From the NCBI GenBank assembly GCA_028288405.1, contig JAQBNS010000119.1, positions 1-57,195 on the forward strand: 57,195 bases of DNA. Reading direction: 5' to 3'. Shown piece after piece: positions 1-6,653 of the stretch (position 1 is its first letter; each line of letters starts with the position of its first letter). The stretch is from Chitinophagaceae bacterium (GTDB lineage: Bacteria > Bacteroidota > Bacteroidia > Cytophagales > Cytophagaceae). The translations under genes and the position numbers were made by a program. Under the pieces are notes generated by a model. The model worked only from the letters and a program-made list of their open reading frames with translations, ran no database searches and was not told the DNA's origin.

Positions 1-1177
1 GTAATAAAGGTCTAAAACGACGCCCGGTCATTTCCTCTTCTTTACCATCCCAGAAAGCTACCAGAAAAATAACCAGGTATCCAACATAAATAAACCATAA
101 AGGCAAGTAGGTATCCAACCAACCAAACGTACCGATATAACTTTGGGAATACATTTCAAAAGCGACATTCATGGAATGGACAAAAACATAAGGAACATAC
201 CACCAATCCTGGCTTAGGATATATTGCATCTGATCCGTCATGTTGGCACAAGGAACAATACTCGTCCACAATAACATGGGATCTTCCATGGCAATAGGAT
301 TATACAACTTGCCGGGTACATACAAACTTTTCATGATCGCAGACCAACACAATGCCGTCACTCCTGAAATCACAAATACAGTCAGCAGTTGTCCATAATA
401 CAAGCGCCTGCTTCCAAATTTATTTTGTGGAACTAATAAAATCAATAAGATCAAAGGCAGGTATACCACTTTTGCTAAAGCCAACAATATACCTAATACA
501 ACAAATAAAGCTATTTGTTTTCTCGAAACGAGCGGTGACCTGTAAGCCAAATGCAAACTGTACGCTATCACAAGAAATGCCAACACATTAGTCATGACAT
601 CTGCGCTCAATGACATGTTGGTCGCAACAGACATCGGTAGTAAAGCCAATAGTGTGAATAACCACTTGTAAAAAGGCAGTAGTCTTATCGCCCATACAAT
701 ACTGAAAATCCAAAACAACAAAGCGGTTAATCGCCCTCCATAAAAAATATAAATAGGTGGTAAATTAAAACTACGAAAAATAAAAATGCCTATTGCCTGA
801 GGTACATAGGATACAAACGAATACATTCCTGTATTGGGAAAATCGATGAAGATGGTTTCCTCTTTGTTCAAATTAATATTGGTTTGTCTTCTAATTGCCG
901 ACCAGCTGGTAGTCGTGTACTCCTTCCTCCTCAAATACCGAAAAGGTTTGGAACAGCTAACCAGACTTGCAGGCAATTCGCCACCAACTCTATACTCTTT
1001 GTTTACTGCTATAAATGTACCTTCTGAAATCTGATAAGCCCTGTAAAAATGATTGATTTCGTCAGGTGTTTGAAACGGTGGGGTGATCACTATAAAAATC
1101 AAACCGAACAATAACGCACAAACCATAAAGAAACGATCCGGTGTCCATGTACTTATAAAACGTTGAAAAAAAATCAT
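1..1177 (-). CDS. DUF2142 family membrane protein, 3' end beyond window
   Basis: The minus strand is open for 392 codons from ATG at 1177 to the left edge, so the C-terminus is missing. The N-terminal helix is followed by the loop TPPFQTPDEINHFYRAYQ, typical of DUF2142 predicted membrane proteins (glycosyltransferase-C-like topology, function not established). Several hydrophobic helices follow, and GTFGWLDTYLPLWFI appears near the end. It is clearly paralogous to the complete protein at 1735-3600 (same order of motifs, e.g. GTFGWLDTPLPSWFI), although the two have diverged a lot. It starts 8 nt after the CPCC gene stops, so it is probably the last visible gene of one transcript. DUF2142 members are often near surface-polysaccharide genes, but nothing here proves a substrate. 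Confidence 0.85.
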   Translation of the reverse strand, partial: MIFFQRFISTWTPDRFFMVCALLFGLIFIVITPPFQTPDEINHFYRAYQISEGTFIAVNKEYRVGGELPASLVSCSKPFRYLRRKEYTTTSWSAIRRQTNINLNKEETIFIDFPNTGMYSFVSYVPQAIGIFIFRSFNLPPIYIFYGGRLTALLFWIFSIVWAIRLLPFYKWLFTLLALLPMSVATNMSLSADVMTNVLAFLVIAYSLHLAYRSPLVSRKQIALFVVLGILLALAKVVYLPLILLILLVPQNKFGSRRLYYGQLLTVFVISGVTALCWSAIMKSLYVPGKLYNPIAMEDPMLLWTSIVPCANMTDQMQYILSQDWWYVPYVFVHSMNVAFEMYSQSYIGTFGWLDTYLPLWFIYVGYLVIFLVAFWDGKEEEMTGRRFRPLL

Positions 1178-1185
1178 AGTAAATT

Positions 1186-1710
1186 TTAAGACAGTTGATT
1201 CTCTTTTCTAATTAAATTCAGACGCAATTTCATCTTCTCTTTTTTCCAGGCTTCCCACACCGGATGATCATCGTCTACATTCATGGAATGTTCTTCGTGA
1301 AATGCATCCATACTGGCTTCGTGTTGTTTTATGATCGCCAAAATATGAACAGGCTCATCTACTAAAGAGCCTTTTTCCTGATGACACAAAGTCCGCAACA
1401 TATAGCCGGTTGCCACACGGTATTCAGTCAGTGACAATTTCCCATTGGGACCACCCAATATATCATCTGCGTCCTCATCGTCTTGTCCATCGTCTTCCCA
1501 ATCACACACCGCACACACTTCAAATATACCTTTATCATACAGTGTAGGAAAACCGCAGGAAGGACAAGTGAACAGTTGTATCTTATGCTGACGGATATAT
1601 CTTCCTACTATGGCCCGACGCGTATTGAATTCAGCGAGGATGTTATTGTCTTCTGTACTTAACGTTGAACTGTCGAATCGCTCCGGATACATGTTGTGTG
1701 GTTGATCCAT
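1186..1710 (-). CDS. CPCC-family cysteine-rich protein
   Basis: This is a soluble protein of 174 residues. CPSC at residues 49-52 and CAVC at 66-69 form a probable zinc ribbon, followed by the acidic stretch WEDDGQDDEDADD and LGGPNGKLSLTEYR. That block is the hallmark of the Cys-rich CPCC family. Family members are small cytoplasmic proteins of unknown function, and some occur near polymorphic-toxin immunity genes. The gene lies 24 nt downstream of one DUF2142 gene and 8 nt upstream of the other, so it is co-transcribed with both. Another CDS of the operon, at 4014-4370, is an Imm8-type immunity protein, which makes a link with toxin immunity possible but unproven. Confidence 0.8.
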   Translation of the reverse strand: MDQPHNMYPERFDSSTLSTEDNNILAEFNTRRAIVGRYIRQHKIQLFTCPSCGFPTLYDKGIFEVCAVCDWEDDGQDDEDADDILGGPNGKLSLTEYRVATGYMLRTLCHQEKGSLVDEPVHILAIIKQHEASMDAFHEEHSMNVDDDHPVWEAWKKEKMKLRLNLIRKENQLS

Positions 1711-1734
1711 TCAATTTATGAAAACTAATCTTAA

Positions 1735-3600
1735 CTATTCAAATTTGAGATGCGTAATCTGCATGTCATCAAAATAAGTAGCCTCCTCTTCACTGTTGAA
1801 AAGGTATACAGTCACTACATCTCCAGTCAGGTCTTTGGGTATGGTATAAGTCAATTCCAAACGCTCCCAACCGGTACTGTCTTTTTGAACCGATTCCAAT
1901 GTTTCTACATAAAAATGGTTGGCATCATTTACTAGAGCAATCCTTCCGGCTTTACCCAATCTCCAAACTTCGACCACCAGTTGATCTCCGCTTTCACAAT
2001 CGTGCAAGCGGTAGGTATATGTAAACATATCCTTAGCATTTACCTTGGCTGAATAAGAACCGGATCTTGCCTGGTCTTTGCTTTGTGTGTTGGCATTTTC
2101 GAAAAACTTATTGGGCAAATTACTTGCAAACAAATTACCTTCTACCGTTTTCTCTGCACCACATGTAATGATTTTGCTATTCCGTAAAATCTGTTGCTTA
2201 TAATATCGATCATACAATACCTTCATAGACACAGCTAAAGCGAATAATGAAAAAACAAGGACTACTAAGGCTATCCATTTCGAACGGAAACGTGTTGTAT
2301 AAAATGAGAAGAACAATAAAGGAGCCGCAGGAATAAAATATCGTCCTTGTATGTTTACAATCACATCACCGCCTACGCAATCCCTGGTCAAATGCTGTGT
2401 AAGTAAGACCAGGAACACGATCGTTGAAAATCCAGTCAACAGTATTCCCTTTTGATAAAGAGAAACCTTAACTTCTTTGTTTCCATCGATCAAGAGTACC
2501 AACAAGATAATGACATAGGCCAACACGATAAACCAGGAAGGCAGAGGAGTGTCCAACCACCCAAAAGTACCGATGAAACCCTGGTAATACATATCAGCAC
2601 TTTCTATCATAGAGTGAATAAACACCTTGATCAGATAGAAACCATGTGACAGAATATAACGCAGTTGTTCATACATATTTGTACAATCAATCAGCGAAGC
2701 ATCGTTTCTATAGGCTGGATTATACTGGCTATAGGGAAGGTATAACTTCTTCATGATCCTTGCCCAGAACAGAGCCGTTACTAAACTGAATGCAGCAAGG
2801 GTCATCAATCTGTTAAAATAGATTTTATCTGTACCAAATTTTGCTTTAGGGATAAGCAAGACCACTATTAATAATACAGGAGTATAAACAATTTTTGCCG
2901 AAGCAAGTAGAATTATGAGCAGGCACAACACCAAAAAGTGTTCCGGAGAAACGGATGATTCTTTGTAAGCTAATTTACAACCATAAGCGATAGAGAAAAA
3001 AGCCAATGCATTAGTTACCACATCTGCGTTGATGGACATGTTGATCAACAAAGACATAGGTAGCAATGCCACCAATGTGAACAGCCATTTATGAAACGGC
3101 ATCATTCTTATCGCATAATAAATCGCAGCGATCCAAAATAATAAAGTAATAAGCCGCGCCCAATAAAACAGAGCGATTGGCGACAGCTCAAACGGTTTCA
3201 AATAAAAAAGTATCGCTGCCTGTGGGGCATAAGAAACCGGCGAATACATAGCCGTATTGACAAAGTCAACAAACTGTCTGTCTTGCGGATTAAGTGGTTG
3301 ATCAAACTTATCCAAAATAGTGGAAGGTTTTACTCTTGCCGTCTTCGTCCAGGTTAAAGATCTAAAACCCGCTGCAAAATCAACCAAACTTTTAGGAAGT
3401 TCCGCACCTACTCTGTTGTCCTGCTTTTGGGCCAAAAAGTCTCCGTCAGAAATTTCATAGGCCCTGTAGAAATGATTGATTTCATCGGGTGTTTGAAACG
3501 GAGGTGTCATGACCAGGAAAATCAAACCGAATACGGTCGCACAAACGGCAAAGAATTTATGCGGTTGAAGGGTAGTCAAAAACTTTGTAAAAAAAATCAT
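1735..3600 (-). CDS. DUF2142 membrane protein with C-terminal sugar-binding-like domain
   Basis: 621 residues. Residues 13-32 form the first membrane helix. PPFQTPDEINHFYRAYE (33-49), the conserved DUF2142 loop, follows. About ten more hydrophobic helices run to roughly residue 470. Residues about 481-621 are soluble and beta-rich (SGSYSAKVNAKD, GDQLVVEVWRLGK, GWERLELTYTIP, TYFDDMQITHLKFE), like a galactose-binding or CBM jelly roll; that fold is inferred from sequence feel only. The architecture suggests a polyprenyl-linked sugar transferase with an exported carbohydrate-binding tail. It is a paralogue of the protein at 1-1177. Whether the truncated neighbour has the same tail cannot be seen. 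Confidence 0.85.
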   Translation of the reverse strand: MIFFTKFLTTLQPHKFFAVCATVFGLIFLVMTPPFQTPDEINHFYRAYEISDGDFLAQKQDNRVGAELPKSLVDFAAGFRSLTWTKTARVKPSTILDKFDQPLNPQDRQFVDFVNTAMYSPVSYAPQAAILFYLKPFELSPIALFYWARLITLLFWIAAIYYAIRMMPFHKWLFTLVALLPMSLLINMSINADVVTNALAFFSIAYGCKLAYKESSVSPEHFLVLCLLIILLASAKIVYTPVLLIVVLLIPKAKFGTDKIYFNRLMTLAAFSLVTALFWARIMKKLYLPYSQYNPAYRNDASLIDCTNMYEQLRYILSHGFYLIKVFIHSMIESADMYYQGFIGTFGWLDTPLPSWFIVLAYVIILLVLLIDGNKEVKVSLYQKGILLTGFSTIVFLVLLTQHLTRDCVGGDVIVNIQGRYFIPAAPLLFFSFYTTRFRSKWIALVVLVFSLFALAVSMKVLYDRYYKQQILRNSKIITCGAEKTVEGNLFASNLPNKFFENANTQSKDQARSGSYSAKVNAKDMFTYTYRLHDCESGDQLVVEVWRLGKAGRIALVNDANHFYVETLESVQKDSTGWERLELTYTIPKDLTGDVVTVYLFNSEEEATYFDDMQITHLKFE

Positions 3601-3630
3601 GGAAATAGTTAAGAGGGTAAGAATTATAGA

Positions 3631-4011
3631 TTAGATGTCACTATCCAGTGCATCCTGATCGGTTGGCGCTGGAATTTTGAACAGCAATACCAGCGCCCAT
3701 GCCATTAGAATGACTTGCGCACCAGTGATTAATACTGTAACGGTTGATACAGCAGCAGCCTTAATTGACAGGATGATGGCAGCTATGCCAAGTAAAGTAA
3801 GAATTAATAAAATGTATTTCACCCAGCTGACCCCACGTCGAATAGTATAAGCAGTCAACGCAATAAATAATAAGCCCAGGACTTCAAATACCACTTCGTC
3901 TTTCGTCGCGCCCAAATACTTGGAAAAGAAAAACTCAACCGGATCCAGTACCAGCGTAACTAAGATCAGGTTAGAAGCTGCCTTGTAATACTTGTGTAAT
4001 TTATTTTCCAT
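3631..4011 (-). CDS. Small four-helix membrane protein, function unknown
   Basis: 126 residues with four hydrophobic segments at about 10-28, 40-58, 62-84 and 88-112, ending in an acidic tail (DQDALDSDI). I do not recognise a family. The start codon follows the stop of the Imm8-like gene by only 2 nt, so the two are almost certainly translated from one message. The next gene downstream, DUF2142, starts 30 nt away. It might be an accessory protein of the membrane glycosyltransferase-like neighbour or the membrane partner of the immunity protein; neither is supported by a motif. Confidence 0.7.
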   Translation of the reverse strand: MENKLHKYYKAASNLILVTLVLDPVEFFFSKYLGATKDEVVFEVLGLLFIALTAYTIRRGVSWVKYILLILTLLGIAAIILSIKAAAVSTVTVLITGAQVILMAWALVLLFKIPAPTDQDALDSDI

Positions 4012-4013
4012 CC

Positions 4014-4370
4014 TTAGTCCTTGTAATCATCAAATTCCCAATGACCTATTCGCGCCAGCTTCAAAGCCAACTCGTCCCAGTTTTTTCCTGCTACACCATC
4101 TACAGTGTACTGCAGTCTCTTATATAGGTTATCGTAATTGTATTCGAAAACAATGACATAATGTTTACCAAGAATCACTTCCGAGTGTCCGTATTTCTCC
4201 ATGAGCCACTTTGGTGTAACCACCATCATGTCAAAACTCTCTTCCCCTTTCTCGCCTTTGGGTCCAATCATGACCTGTAGTAGAAAACCGAAGTTGTCTT
4301 TTTCCTGCGGTTTATACTCTTTGAGGTTGTCGACGTCAGGGCTGTGAAGGTATTTGATTTCGGCTTTCAT
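4014..4370 (-). CDS. Imm8-type immunity protein (orphan)
   Basis: 118 residues matching the Imm8 pattern along its whole length: LHSPDVDNLKEYKP at the start, IGPKGEKGEESFDMMVVTPKWL in the middle, HYVIVFEYNYDNL and the C-terminal W(D/E)ELALKLARIGHWEFDDY. Imm8 proteins neutralise toxin domains of polymorphic or contact-dependent toxins. No Rhs, YD-repeat, LXG or other toxin gene is visible on either side, so this is an orphan immunity gene, either protection against toxins of neighbours or a relic. It is embedded between a MazG-like enzyme (27 nt upstream) and a small membrane protein (2 nt downstream). Confidence 0.8.
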   Translation of the reverse strand: MKAEIKYLHSPDVDNLKEYKPQEKDNFGFLLQVMIGPKGEKGEESFDMMVVTPKWLMEKYGHSEVILGKHYVIVFEYNYDNLYKRLQYTVDGVAGKNWDELALKLARIGHWEFDDYKD

Positions 4371-4397
4371 AAGAAGTTTTATACTGGTAGTAAAAAA

Positions 4398-4859
4398 TTA
4401 CAACAACCCCTTCAAATCCGCTTCCGAATAATAAACAGATTTCAAGGTCTTGCGATCGCCTTCACGGTACACTAAGAACAAGCCGTCTTTCTCTTCGTAA
4501 AAACTATTGGTGCCTTTTGTTTTGTAATGCGCGATCGTTTGTTCTGCTTCTTCTTTTGTTTTACAAGCCTTGCTCATGTTAGAACGTTGCACTTCATCAA
4601 ACAAAGTCTTGAACTTTTGTCCCAAACCAAATTCCAATACTGCGCCGGATAACACATACTGCAAGTCGCACAACGCATCGGCGATGCCTACAATGTCATT
4701 GGCTTCCACCGCTTCTTTCAATTCATCCAGTTCTTCCTGTAACAAAGAAATACGCAAAGCACTACGCTCTGCAGCAGGAACAGTAGGTTCGGGAAGAATG
4801 GGATGACCGAAGGTCGTGTGAAAGTCAGCTACCTGACGGAGGGAATCTAATTTTTCCAT
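4398..4859 (-). CDS. MazG-like nucleoside triphosphate pyrophosphohydrolase
   Basis: 153 residues of the all-alpha NTP pyrophosphohydrolase (PRA-PH/MazG-like) class. The metal-binding signature is visible as E42-E43-xx-E46 (QEELDELKEA) followed by IADALCDLQYV with D61 and D65. Such enzymes hydrolyse NTPs to NMP and PPi and are used for nucleotide pool cleaning. The C-terminal 50 residues (NSFYEEKDGLFLVYREGDRKTLKSVYYSEADL) resemble an extension seen in phage-type members. Its location beside thyA is compatible with nucleotide metabolism, but a 121-nt heptad hairpin region separates the two, so co-transcription is uncertain. It heads the minus-strand run to the left edge. Confidence 0.85.
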   Translation of the reverse strand: MEKLDSLRQVADFHTTFGHPILPEPTVPAAERSALRISLLQEELDELKEAVEANDIVGIADALCDLQYVLSGAVLEFGLGQKFKTLFDEVQRSNMSKACKTKEEAEQTIAHYKTKGTNSFYEEKDGLFLVYREGDRKTLKSVYYSEADLKGLL

Positions 4860-4880
4860 GAGTTTGATGGGGTTGTAAAG

Positions 4881-4980
4881 AGGTGAAGGTAAAGAGTGAA
4901 TGGTAAAGAGTGAATGGTAAAGGGTGAAGAGTTAGCAAGAATATATATTCTTCACTATTCACCCTTCACTCTTCACCATT
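4881..4980 (-). repeat. Heptad-repeat palindrome abutting thyA stop
   Basis: On the minus strand thyA's TAG is followed by TGA triplets at offsets +8, +15, +22 and +29 from its first base, exactly 7 nt apart, covering all three frames. Units are TGAAGAG, TGAAGGG, TGAATAG and TGAAGAA. After an AT-rich turn (ATATAT) the distal arm reads as pyrimidine-rich inverted heptads (CTCTTCA, CCCTTTA, CCATTCA), giving an imperfect hairpin of about 100 nt. It may act as a 3' end or attenuator before the MazG-like gene. Confidence 0.8.
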
Positions 4981-5775
4981 CTACACAGCCACGTCAGCTT
5001 TGATATGCGGATGAGGATCGTAGTTTTTAATTTCAAAATCCTCGTATTTAAAATCGAAGATGCTTTTCACATTCGGGTTGATCACTAACTGAGGCAATGG
5101 ACGGAAGTCACGACTCAATTGCAATTTGGTTTGTTCGATGTGGTTGGAATACAAATGCGCGTCACCCAGTGTGTGCACGAAGTCACCCGGCTGCAGGCCG
5201 CAGACCTGAGCTACCATCATCGTCAGTAAAGCATAAGAGGCAATGTTGAAGGGTACACCCAAAAACACATCCGCACTGCGCTGGTACAACTGACAAGACA
5301 ACTTCCCATCTGCCACATAAAACTGAAAGAAAGCGTGGCAAGGAGGCAATTTCATTTTATCGACGTCCGCTACGTTCCAGGCGCTGACAATCAAGCGACG
5401 GGAGTCCGGATTCTTTTTGATTTGTTCGATCACATTCGTGATCTGATCGATGTGTCCGCCGTCCGGCGTAGGCCATGACCGCCACTGGTAGCCGTATACA
5501 GGTCCCAGTTCACCTTTTGCATCGGCCCATTCGTCCCAGATGCTGACACCGTTATCTTTCAGGTATTGAATATTCGTTTCCCCTTTCAAAAACCACAACA
5601 ACTCATGAAAAATAGAGCGCACGTGGACTTTCTTCGTGGTCAACATCGGAAAGCCTTCTTGTAAATTAAAACGCATCTGGTAACCAAATACACTGATCGT
5701 ACCGGTACCGGTGCGGTCTGTTTTGGTGACACCGTGTTCTAAAATATGGCGCATCAGGTCGTGGTATTGCTTCAT
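4981..5775 (-). CDS. thyA: Thymidylate synthase
   Basis: 264 residues, the same length as the E. coli enzyme and colinear with it. It converts dUMP to dTMP using 5,10-methylenetetrahydrofolate in the cytoplasm. Visible signatures are [17 protein letters not shown] near the N-terminus, the catalytic cysteine in [12 protein letters not shown] (C146), [10 protein letters not shown] with the phosphate-binding arginines (R126-R127), and [10 protein letters not shown] at the C-terminus ending in the usual Ala-Val. No dihydrofolate reductase gene follows, unlike in many genomes. A terminator upstream (5811-5837) ends the preceding gene, so thyA must be expressed from the short gap at 5776-5810 or by read-through. 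Confidence 0.98.
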   Translation of the reverse strand: MKQYHDLMRHILEHGVTKTDRTGTGTISVFGYQMRFNLQEGFPMLTTKKVHVRSIFHELLWFLKGETNIQYLKDNGVSIWDEWADAKGELGPVYGYQWRSWPTPDGGHIDQITNVIEQIKKNPDSRRLIVSAWNVADVDKMKLPPCHAFFQFYVADGKLSCQLYQRSADVFLGVPFNIASYALLTMMVAQVCGLQPGDFVHTLGDAHLYSNHIEQTKLQLSRDFRPLPQLVINPNVKSIFDFKYEDFEIKNYDPHPHIKADVAV

Positions 5776-5810
5776 GGAAAAGGGAGATGATTTGTGGATA
5801 CTAAAATAAA

Positions 5811-5837
5811 AAAGCCTTCCCGGTAGAGGAAGGCTTT
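5811..5837 (-). terminator. Rho-independent terminator of small secreted protein gene
   Basis: A perfect 10-bp stem (AAAGCCTTCC at 5811-5820 with GGAAGGCTTT at 5828-5837) and a 7-nt loop. Read on the minus strand, it is followed by a T-rich run (TTTTATTTTAG). It lies 42 nt after the stop of the gene at 5880-6098 and 35 nt before the thyA start. Confidence 0.85.
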
Positions 5838-5879
5838 CTGGTTTAACTTATCAACACGGTGGATATTCCTATGCTTGAA

Positions 5880-6098
5880 TTACTTTGTTTCTTCTTTTTT
5901 AGTTTCCTCTTTAGAAGAACAACATTTTTTGTCTTTGCCTTCTTTAGAAGAACAGCATTTCTTTTTCTTCTTGTCTTTGTCCTTATCGCTGATTGCGCAG
6001 CAAACAGATGCTTCGTTGTTGTTTGTAATAGCAGCGAAAGAGCTAGCTGAAAGTGCCATAGAGAAGGCGAAAACAAGACCTAATGCGATATTTCTCAT
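5880..6098 (-). CDS. Small secreted Lys-rich protein with CC motifs
   Basis: 72 residues with a clear signal peptide (MRNIALGLVFAFSMALSASSFAA). The mature part holds three vicinal cysteine pairs at 33-34, 48-49 and 59-60, and two near-repeats of KKCCSSKE within a Lys/Glu/Asp-rich tail. No family is recognised. Paired cysteines in a charged periplasmic peptide suggest metal binding or disulfide-based oligomerisation, which is inference only. It has its own terminator just downstream. Overlapping frames on both strands exist here, but only this one has a signal peptide and sensible composition. Confidence 0.7.
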   Translation of the reverse strand: MRNIALGLVFAFSMALSASSFAAITNNNEASVCCAISDKDKDKKKKKCCSSKEGKDKKCCSSKEETKKEETK

Positions 6099-6327
6099 AG
6101 TTTTTGGGTTTGGGTTCTGGACTAGTAACGCTTAAGTTATAAAAAAAGTTTGATTGGTGCAGGAAATTGTGGATTTGAGTGCCCATGGGGATGTAAAAAT
6201 GCTTAATTTAGCGGGGAAGTGGGTTTTGAAGGGTTGAAGAGGTGGAGAGGAATAATCTGGATGAATTCAGATTGGAAAAGTATGAAGGCGAGATTGTGAT
6301 TCAGCCTAAGAAGCTGGAGAATAGCTT

Positions 6328-6418
6328 GGGCGTTCCCTGCGGGCCGGGCTCTCGCTTCAAGTCCGCCTCACGCGCAAAAGCCCACGCGCTTCGGGCTTTT
6401 CACTCGATCCCTAACGCA
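6328..6418 (+). repeat. GGGCGT element, copy A1a
   Basis: Begins GGGCGTTCCC and ends CCCTAACGC; the terminal GCGTT pairs with AACGC. CCCTGCGGG forms a small hairpin next to the 5' end, and an inner stem AAAAGCCC/GGGCTTTT is visible. Same family as 6444-6565, 26810-26932, 29596-29709 and 52772-52882. Confidence 0.8.
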
Positions 6419-6443
6419 GCTTCTTGGTCACCCTGACATTTCC

Positions 6444-6565
6444 GCGTTAGGGATTGAGCCATTGTCTGAGCTCTTTTTCTTTGATTCTACAGATTGAACA
6501 ATGCTCGTACGTTTGATTCAAAGAAAAAAGCGAGTGGCGAAAGCCCGGCCCGAAGGGAAACGCCC
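6444..6565 (-). repeat. GGGCGT element, copy A1b (inverted)
   Basis: Read on the minus strand it starts GGGCGTTTCCCTTCGGG and ends GGCTCAATCCCTAACGC. Its flanks match copy A3 (29596-29709), including GCCACTCGCTT and GAGCTCAGACAATGGC, while the inner stem is different (TTTTTCTTTGA pairing with TCAAAGAAAAA). It is inverted relative to A1a, so 6328-6565 can fold as one large hairpin. An in-frame extension of leuS would start inside it, which I reject. Confidence 0.8.
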
Positions 6566-6653
6566 AAGAAAAAGCCTAACTTTACATGATCATACATCAA
6601 TTGAATATTCTCTACTACAAAATACTTATTCATCTTATCAATACTTAATACCC

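Larger units (their letters stand above)
6099..6653. other. Gene-free stretch before leuS
   Basis: 555 nt with no credible gene. 6099-6327 shows nothing I can name. 6328-6565 is a head-to-head pair of the GGGCGT repeat family, and 6566-6653 is the AT-rich leader of leuS with a possible weak -7 box TAACTTTA at 6577-6584 but no matching -33 box. Confidence 0.6.

Noticed and set aside
1-1177. Frameshifted or pseudogene copy of DUF2142
   Set aside because: The minus strand is open without interruption from 1177 to the edge; the gene is only cut by the window boundary.
5843-6135. Overlapping frames on both strands rich in Phe or Lys
   Set aside because: Only the frame 5880-6098 on the minus strand has a signal peptide and a plausible composition; the others are shadows of its Lys-rich tail.
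6242-6436. Possible 64-codon gene
   Set aside because: Most of it lies in GGGCGT copy A1a and there is no recognisable protein character.
6577-6584. TAACTTTA as a leuS promoter
   Set aside because: The last base deviates from TAnnTTTG and no TTG lies about 20 nt upstream.
6501-6653. leuS open frame extending 51 codons upstream
   Set aside because: The extension is encoded by a GGGCGT repeat, is basic and low-quality, and MSEYTFAENEKKWQAYW at 6654 is the normal LeuRS N-terminus.
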